Positions 1-6,200 of a DNA stretch of 19,623 nt are shown here, one piece after another. The notes under the pieces were generated by a model. That model saw only the letters and a list, made by a program, of their open reading frames with translations, searched no databases and was not told where the DNA came from. Numbering within the stretch: position 1 is the stretch's first letter; each line of letters begins with the position of its first letter. The stretch is from contig CAYRDY010000040.1 in the NCBI GenBank assembly GCA_964423195.1, forward strand, positions 1 through 19,623, given 5' to 3'. The position numbers were made by a program, and so were the translations under genes. Origin of the DNA: CAKRHR01 sp964423195 (lineage in GTDB: Bacteria; Bacillota; Clostridia; Lachnospirales; Lachnospiraceae).

Positions 1-33
1 AAGGGTTGCAGGTTCGAGCCCCGCTCGGGGAGC
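1..33 (+). tRNA. 3' end of a tRNA gene (5' part outside window)
   Basis: The sequence carries a T-arm with the GGTTCGAGCC signature (G53-TTCGAGC-C61) followed by a seven-base 3' acceptor strand TCGGGGA and a G at the discriminator position. It is followed directly by an intrinsic terminator, as expected for the last tRNA of a transcript. The T-stem has one A-C mismatch as I fold it, CCA is not encoded, and the anticodon lies outside the window, so I do not assign an isotype. The AAGGGTTGCAGG lead-in is consistent with a class I tRNA. Confidence 0.6.
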
Positions 34-41
34 ATGAAAAG

Positions 42-72
42 GCCCGTAAACATCAGTGTTTGCGGGCTTTTT
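42..72 (+). terminator. Rho-independent terminator after the tRNA
   Basis: An 11-bp stem GCCCGTAAACA / TGTTTGCGGGC (one G-U pair) with a TCAG tetraloop is followed by TTTTT. It ends the tRNA transcript. Confidence 0.88.
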
Positions 73-135
73 AAATAATATGAGCCCAAATGGCTTTGGG
101 GTGGACAATATCATGTAGTTTGAGGAGGTTTTTGT

Positions 136-1119
136 ATGTTGACAGGAAAAGAGAATTTGCGCGAGGTCATGAAGAGGGACGGCCATCCGGATCGTTTTGT
201 GAAACAGTATGAGTTTTTGCATCTGTTGGTTCCGGATACCTATTACATGGGCGATTACCCGATCCAGCCGGGGAACGAGGGCTATGACCAGTTCGGGGTC
301 TATTGGGTGTTGCCTGAGGGGCAGATGGGCGCCTTCCCGCTGCACGATGACGCGCACCGCGTATTGAAGGATATCACAGAGTGGCGGGAGATCGTCAAAA
401 AACCTCATATCCCGGAGGATCCGGGCTACTGGGGAATGTTGAACGGTATCGCGGCGCAGGCAGACCGCGACAATCAGTATGTGTGCGCCGTCCAGACGCA
501 GGGCATTTTTGAGCGACTGCACGCGCTGATGGGCATGGAGGACGCGATGGCGAATTTCTACGAGGAGCCGGAGGAGATGCACGCGCTGATCGATTTTCTG
601 ACGGAGATCGAGCTCGATTTCGCGAGGACAATGATCGAGCGGTGCCACATCGAGGCTGTTCTTCACCATGATGACTGGGGCGCGACGGAGAATTCATTTA
701 TCTCTCCAGCGATGTTTGAGGAGTTCATCCTTCCGGCTTATAAGAAAATTTACGGATATTATAAGGATCACGGCGTACTGATCGTCCATCACAACGACGG
801 CTACGGCAAGAATCTCGTGCCGTTTATGGTCGAGATGGGCGTTGATATCTGGCAGGGCGTGATTCCGACCAACGACATTCCGGAGCTGATCGAGAAATAT
901 GGCGGTCAGATCACCTTCATGGGTGAGATAGAGACACGCCTGCTCGATGTGCCGGACTGGACGCCGGAGATGGTCGCGGCGGAGGTGGAGCGCGCCTGCA
1001 GAAAATGCGGCATACACAGCTTTATTCCTTGCCTGACAGCCGGCATGCCGTTTACGTCATTTAATGTCGGCGCGGCCGTGGATGCCGAGATAGACCGCAT
1101 GAGCAGGGAAATGTTCTGA
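136..1119 (+). CDS. Uroporphyrinogen decarboxylase-fold family protein (methyltransferase-like)
   Basis: This 327-aa protein belongs to the URO-D/MtaA TIM-barrel superfamily. Visible family features are the central HHDDWG motif (around residue 177) and the strand-loop VHHNDG (around 217), then FMGEIETR and a late IPCLTAG (Cys near 299). True HemE proteins carry an N-terminal PRxPxWxMRQAGR segment, which is absent, so haem synthesis is unlikely. In MtaA-type corrinoid methyltransferases zinc is held by a His-x-Cys pair plus a late Cys. Here the first Cys is replaced (HHND) while the late Cys remains. The start is well supported by GAGGAGG at 122-128, eight bases upstream of the ATG. The substrate is unknown; a corrinoid-linked methyl transfer or an ether/aromatic demethylation role is only a family-level guess. 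The stop codon lies inside a 42-bp tandem repeat. Confidence 0.85.
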   Translation: MLTGKENLREVMKRDGHPDRFVKQYEFLHLLVPDTYYMGDYPIQPGNEGYDQFGVYWVLPEGQMGAFPLHDDAHRVLKDITEWREIVKKPHIPEDPGYWGMLNGIAAQADRDNQYVCAVQTQGIFERLHALMGMEDAMANFYEEPEEMHALIDFLTEIELDFARTMIERCHIEAVLHHDDWGATENSFISPAMFEEFILPAYKKIYGYYKDHGVLIVHHNDGYGKNLVPFMVEMGVDIWQGVIPTNDIPELIEKYGGQITFMGEIETRLLDVPDWTPEMVAAEVERACRKCGIHSFIPCLTAGMPFTSFNVGAAVDAEIDRMSREMF

Positions 1120-1170
1120 GTGGAAATAGAGATAGACCGCATGAGCGGAGAAATGCTCTGAGTGGAAACA
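1087..1170 (+). repeat. 42-bp tandem duplication spanning the URO-D gene stop codon
   Basis: Two adjacent 42-base units (1087-1128 and 1129-1170) both begin GAGATAGACCGCATGAGC and match at 38 of 42 positions; all four differences are transitions. Copy 1 contains the last codons and stop of the URO-D-family gene, so copy 2 is a non-translated duplicate of the gene's 3' end. The period equals 14 codons. Confidence 0.92.
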
Positions 1171-1226
1171 GAACGAAAGCGAGCGACTGATACCGGATTT
1201 ATCAGGATCGTTATCGGACCTTATAG

Positions 1227-1276
1227 GATTTGTTCTGGTTCTGCGCTGCTTTAGCAGCGCGGAACCAGAACAAATC
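1227..1276. repeat. Long inverted repeat (23-bp stem) between convergent genes
   Basis: The left arm 1227-1249 (starting GATTTGTTCTGG) pairs with 1254-1276 across a TTTA loop, with a single T-G wobble. No T-tract follows on either strand, so it is not a textbook intrinsic terminator. It sits between the convergent URO-D and flavodoxin genes and may act as a transcript-end or stability hairpin, or be a palindromic repeat element. Confidence 0.85.
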
Positions 1277-1362
1277 TCCAAAAAGTAGAATGCAACATCA
1301 AAATAGATAGAATATTGACTATGATATGCAATAAAAATAAATATAGTACGTTCTAAAAATAT

Positions 1363-2718
1363 TTATTGCTCACTATCTTTATTCCTGTTTTTTGTACAAT
1401 CCTCAATGACTTTCTGATATGGCATGAGCATGTATTTGCTCATCTGAGTCTTCATTTCTTTTTGAACGGCCGGGATGGAGAGCATCAACCCGACCATCTT
1501 CATCATCAGGATCTTCCCCGGCTGTCTCTGCGGAAAATCGTCGTATTCGCCGTGCGCCTTATAGTATTCGTGGTCGGCCTTCATCATGCCGCGCATCGTA
1601 TAGATCAGGTCGCGGAAGATTTTGCCGCCGCCGACACCGTAGAAATTCTGCGGCTGTTCCAGGCGGTGTCTGAGGGCGTAGATCAGGTTCTTTGACATCT
1701 TGAGGATATCGCCGTTCGTGTCATTTTCGTCGCTGACGATGCCGGCCAGAAAATTTTTGCCGACTTCACTGCGGGCCTCCAGAATGGTTTTCAGATTATT
1801 TTCCCGCGAGAGCGGCCCGCTGATCAGATAGCCGACCGGTGAGCCCTCCGTGACCGTGCGGTGGCCGTTGCAGAATTGCCGGTCGTCGAATTCCTTTAAT
1901 ATGGAAGGCGCGAAGTGATTCATGATCGGGAACGCGTAAATAATGGCGTCGGCATTCTGGATGTGATGGCGCAGGAAATTCTCAAACCCATCCTTGTAGA
2001 CACATTGGCCTGTGGCGGCGCAGTTCAGGCAGCCGAGGCAGCCGCCGGCAAACGGGAAATCATAGAGATTGACCTCACGGCTCGGCGTCGGGAGGACGGC
2101 GCGAAACCGGTCGATCATCTCTCGGAGACGGGTGTCCTCATCCCGACAGCAGGAGACGATCACCACGTCGAAAGAATAGCGCTTTTTAACCACGGATTCT
2201 GCGGTGCTGTCGGAGGAGGCGCTGTCGGGCATGGTGCATATCTCATTTTTAATGCAGTAGAGCAGATGCCGGAAATAGCTGCGGGCCTCTTTTTGTCCTT
2301 TTGCGCTCAGCAGATCTTCCATATCCGCGGACAGGCCGCGGACAAATTTCATGCCCATATCGAGGCAGTTCTCCTCGATAAATTTGTGCGCTGTCACATC
2401 GTAGAAATGTTTAGAGGTCGTGATCTGTGAAGCGTATTTGCCCGCCAGACGGACATCGTTCTCCTTCATTAGCTCGACAAAGCGGTGCAGCTGATACGGC
2501 ACGACAAATGTGTAGACCGGATAGACAAACAGGAGGAGGTCGGCGTTTTCCAGAGCCGTTTTGGCCTCGGAAAAATCTTTCTCGTATGACCGTATCCGCT
2601 GCGCGGCCGGGAGAATGGTAAACTGGTGTTTGGGATTTAATTTTTGCAAGTACAGCGCTGTCTGCAGGGTCACGCTGTTGTCCCCCTTGGGACTTCCATT
2701 AATAATAAGAGTATTCAT
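1363..2718 (-). CDS. Tandem flavodoxin-like NAD(P)H/FMN-dependent oxidoreductase
   Basis: About 451 aa, with two flavodoxin-fold halves in one chain. The first half opens with MNTLIINGSPKGDNS (beta strand plus phosphate-binding GSPKG loop) and has the typical ENADLLLFVYPVY strand. The second half (from about residue 180) begins FDVVIVSCCRDEDT and carries GGCLGCLNCAATGQC, the Cys-rich loop common in iron-sulfur-flavoprotein-like and NADPH-dependent FMN reductases, then the parallel strand DAIIYAFPIMN. A helical C-terminal tail follows. Single-domain relatives are about 180-200 aa, so this is a duplication or fusion. I chose the ATG at 2718 because GGAG sits at suitable spacing and the protein then starts at the fold's first strand. 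The frame is open for 51 more codons upstream, but these are the translated 36-bp repeats. Electron acceptor and substrate are unknown. Confidence 0.85.
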   Translation of the reverse strand: MNTLIINGSPKGDNSVTLQTALYLQKLNPKHQFTILPAAQRIRSYEKDFSEAKTALENADLLLFVYPVYTFVVPYQLHRFVELMKENDVRLAGKYASQITTSKHFYDVTAHKFIEENCLDMGMKFVRGLSADMEDLLSAKGQKEARSYFRHLLYCIKNEICTMPDSASSDSTAESVVKKRYSFDVVIVSCCRDEDTRLREMIDRFRAVLPTPSREVNLYDFPFAGGCLGCLNCAATGQCVYKDGFENFLRHHIQNADAIIYAFPIMNHFAPSILKEFDDRQFCNGHRTVTEGSPVGYLISGPLSRENNLKTILEARSEVGKNFLAGIVSDENDTNGDILKMSKNLIYALRHRLEQPQNFYGVGGGKIFRDLIYTMRGMMKADHEYYKAHGEYDDFPQRQPGKILMMKMVGLMLSIPAVQKEMKTQMSKYMLMPYQKVIEDCTKNRNKDSEQ

Positions 2719-2780
2719 GTCGCATCTCCGTTCTCTGATTTTCATTTTGGGTCGGCCGGAAAGCCAAACTTCACCGCGCC

Positions 2781-2885
2781 TGCAAATGATTCTGGTCAAT
2801 GACATTTTCCCGCGTCTGCAAATGATTCTGGTCAATGACATTTTTCTGCGTCTGCAAATGGTTCCGGCCAATGATTTTCCCTGCC
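2781..2885. repeat. 36-bp tandem repeat (about 3 copies) in the leader of the flavodoxin gene
   Basis: Units start TGCAAATGATTCTGGTCAAT at 2781, 2817 and 2853. Copies 1 and 2 differ at two positions; copy 3 is diverged and slightly shorter. The array lies between the predicted minus-strand promoter (2889-2917) and the oxidoreductase start (2718), so it would be in the 5' untranslated leader. The period is 12 codons and the frame stays open into the gene. Confidence 0.9.
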
Positions 2886-2888
2886 AAC

Positions 2889-2917
2889 ATCATACTCTAA
2901 AATGCTCCGCTTTGCAA
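2889..2917 (-). promoter_or_regulatory. Sigma-A-type promoter for the flavodoxin-like oxidoreductase
   Basis: Read on the minus strand: TTGCAA (2917-2912), a 17-base spacer, then TATGAT (2894-2889). This places transcription start near 2882 and a leader of about 160 nt that contains the 36-bp repeats. Confidence 0.65.
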
Positions 2918-3017
2918 TCGGTTCGGAAATCTCTTTTTAAAAATCCCGCAGAAGTTCATATTTTTCAGAACTGTTACAAAATTATTAAAAAAAGTGATGG
3001 AAAGTATAAAAAAATGG

Positions 3018-3046
3018 TTGAAAGTTTCATAAAAATAATGTAGAAT
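3018..3046 (+). promoter_or_regulatory. Sigma-A-type promoter for the M60 / FIVAR gene pair
   Basis: TTGAAA (3018-3023), a 17-base spacer and TAGAAT (3041-3046) lie in AT-rich sequence. Transcription would start near 3053, giving a leader of about 165 nt before the ATG at 3217. It is divergent from the oxidoreductase promoter. Confidence 0.65.
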
Positions 3047-3085
3047 GTAAGAGTCCATATTTGTGCCAATGTTTTGACACAAAAA

Positions 3086-3148
3086 AAGCGGCCGATCTGG
3101 ACCATGAAATCCTAAAAAGACAAGTAAAATCATGGTGTAGAGCGGCTT
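3086..3148 (+). promoter_or_regulatory. Possible structured leader upstream of the M60 gene
   Basis: ACCATGA (3101-3107) pairs perfectly with TCATGGT (3130-3136), and AAGC (3086-3089) can pair with GCTT (3145-3148) outside it. I recognise no known riboswitch class. The structure is modest and may be chance. Confidence 0.3.
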
Positions 3149-3216
3149 GCCATTCAAAATCTTGACGCATTAAAAAGACTCATGAACATACATAAAGAAA
3201 GAGGTGAATGTGTGGT

Positions 3217-6200
3217 ATGAAAAGATTACTAGCATGTCTGCTGACTATCTGCCTGGTTCTGGGAACGTTCTCACCGGCCTACGCGACGGGTGGCATTCCG
3301 GTCGACAGCATCCAGCCCGGCGGTGAGACTCAGACGCAGTCCGGTGCGGGGGCGCAGACGGGATCCGGGGACGGCACCCTGACCGGCGCCTACGGCGACG
3401 CTGGACAGACTGATCCGGCGGGGACGGTGACCGACCCGTCATTCTCCGACGGCAGCGGTCCTTCCGGTGATCTGAGCGGTGATCCGGGTACGACCGGACA
3501 GGGCGCGGGTACCGTATCGGGTGCGAGCGGCAGCCAGTCATCCGGCAGCCCGTCGGGAGATATGGAGAGCGGGGACACCGCCACGCCATCCGGCCCTGAC
3601 AGCTCGGTCGGTCAGACGGGCGGACTGTCCGGCGGACAGGACGGCAGCCCGTCAGCAGTCGAGACGAGCAGCGACACCCCTGGTCTGGGCGACGCTCAGT
3701 CGCAGGGGACGGAGAACGGAGAGGGTGCGATTGGAGATGAGGGAATCGGTTCGGACGAGGATCCGGATGACGTCAGTCCTATCGATGAATCTTCGGAGAG
3801 TGAAGAGTCTGTCACTGAGATCTCTTCCGAGTTCGGTGATATCGGCCGAGTCGATGTCATTATCGATGATGTCCTGATCATGGGGAAAGATATCAAATTC
3901 ACGGTTGAGCTTTCCAACGCACATGGTTATCTTAATAAGAAAGAACTGACACTCCAGGCGGATGCCATCAGGTCGACGACCGAGGACAGCGATGTCGGCG
4001 AGGTCGAGGCCGCGGGCGCTCAGCAGCAGGAGGTCATTTTTGACAAGCTGGCCGCGGGCACGTATACGCTGAAGGTGTCTGCACCGGGATTTGCAACCTA
4101 TACGCAGAATATTGAGGTCGCGATGCGCGGCTACGAAGTGAAGCTGATGACCGGATTTATGGCGGGGATTACCTATGAGGAAGGCGCGCCTCATCCGGGG
4201 GTACTCAGGATCGGCGATATCGTTCATGACGGTGTCATCGACGAGCAGGACAGAAGTGCTCTGGTGGATTGTGTCAATCATAAAATGTCTTCTTTGGGCC
4301 GTCAGACGGCTCAGCCGGAGGACGCGGACTATGATCTGAACGGCGATGGCCTGATCAACCTGAATGACCTGGTCTACTTCTCAAAGGGATACGATCTCTC
4401 CGCGTCGACAGACACAATCGGGACCGTGCGCGAGTTCATGTCGCCGAATGCTATTCAGACGAAAGCGCCTGAGACGACGAAAATGTCCGGAAATATCGAG
4501 GACTTATTTACCGAGAGCGATAAAGTGGTGGAATTAAGGCCTTCCAATAATTCGCCGATTTCCGCTGATAATCCTGTATCCCTGGAGTTTGATTTCAGCA
4601 TCGCCGGCAAAGAGGCAACCACGGATGGCATTTTGCTTGAGACCGGCGATGATGAGATTACCTCGGCGACGATCACAGTGAACTATACGGACGATTCAGG
4701 CCAAGACAAGACTGTCGAGGTCCCTGTGGAGAATGTTCCGGTGGCATCCATATCCAATCCGGCGACGATTCATTACACGCTGAATGCGGGTGACGCGTCG
4801 GATCCTGCGGGAAATATCAGCACCATCGGCGCGGACCAGGGCGGTTTGTCAGTGACGGTGGAAAAAGATGCCCACGGCAATCTTCAGGTCGATCTTGGCG
4901 GTCAGGTCGCCGTCAAAAAAGTGACTCTAAAGATCAAAGGGATGAAAAACAATAACAACCTGGCGGAGATCTCCAAGGTAGAGTTTGTCAATGGCATGGA
5001 GGATCGCATCCCTGAGCCGGCGATGGACATTCCGACGGGACTGCGCACCGAGGACGGGGACGCGGAGATCGACGTGGCTTGGAATCCGTGCACGAATGTC
5101 ACGGGCTATGAGGTCGTGATCTGGGAAGAGGGCAAGGCCCAGGATGTCTACATGGTGACGGGTACCGGACTGGAGATTACTTCATACAGCGCCGGCGCGG
5201 ACAACAAGATTGAAAACAACCATGTATATAAGATCAAAGTCCAGTCGGTCAACGGTTCATGGCGCAGCGGCTACTGCAATGCGGTGGAGGCCAGGCCTCT
5301 GGCGGCGGACAAGCCGGGACCTCCGGATAATGTCACGGCCAAGGGGTCTTTCAGAAGCATCAATGTCTCGTGGAAGAAAATGAAGAGCACGACGCATTAC
5401 TCGCTTTATTACAGGAAGAGCAGCCATACGACGTCCAGCTTTACCAGGATTGACAATATCTACGAGAACCGCTATACGCTGACGGGCCTCTCTGACCTGA
5501 CAAAATATGAGATTTATGTGACGGGCCACAACCAATTAGGCGAGAGCAAACCATCTCTGCATGTGGAGGCTCAGACAACCGATGACAAAGTCGCCCAGGT
5601 GTACAAGTATCGCCTGATCAATACCGGCGAACCGGGACAGAAAGGCAATCATATCACAAACGCGACCTATACCGTCCGCAGCGGCGGTTCCGGCGAGATG
5701 ATCGAGAGTCCTCTGGATACCGCAGCCGGTAGCGCGTGGGGCACAGTCGACAAACGTTCGACGTCCTACTACCGCAGGGCGACCTGGGATGAGGGCGGCT
5801 ATAACGGGCTGGGCGATAACGGCATCACCTATGAGTTTGACAAGGCGTATGATATCGATACGATCGCTATGGATACGGCCCTGCCGCATGACTCCGGCGG
5901 CATCTTTTACGTGAGGATCCGCTGGTGGGATGAGAGTGGGCACTCTTATGAAAATGAGAGTCAAAATATCTCCATCAATGTGAGCGAGCGGACGGACCCT
6001 GAGGGCAGGATTTTTGATTACCTGCGCCTCAGCAAAAAGATTACAGCCAAAAAGATTCAGATTGGTGTCGGCCGCTACTGGGTACAGCCGGAAGAGATCA
6101 CGATCTCGGAAGTCTATTTCTATGAGTATGACTCGATTCTTGACGACATTCTGGCACTGTATCAGGATGACCTGCACACGGTGATCAAAGATACTGTGAA

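Noticed and set aside
136..1119. HemE (haem biosynthesis)
   Set aside because: The characteristic N-terminal substrate-binding Arg motif is missing and there are no haem genes nearby.
1194..1235. A further 21-bp repeat (CGGATTTATCAGGAT versus CGGACCTTATAGGAT)
   Set aside because: Similarity is only about two thirds over a short length and could be chance.
2719..2871. N-terminal extension of the flavodoxin gene starting at a TTG
   Set aside because: It consists of translated 36-bp repeats, has no good Shine-Dalgarno, and the flavodoxin fold begins exactly at the ATG at 2718. Kept only as a possibility in the findings.
2781..2885. CRISPR array
   Set aside because: Units are contiguous with no unique spacers, and no cas genes are present. 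The same applies to the other tandem repeats.
3053..3207. Known riboswitch in the M60 leader
   Set aside because: No consensus of a class I can recognise; the pairings are short.
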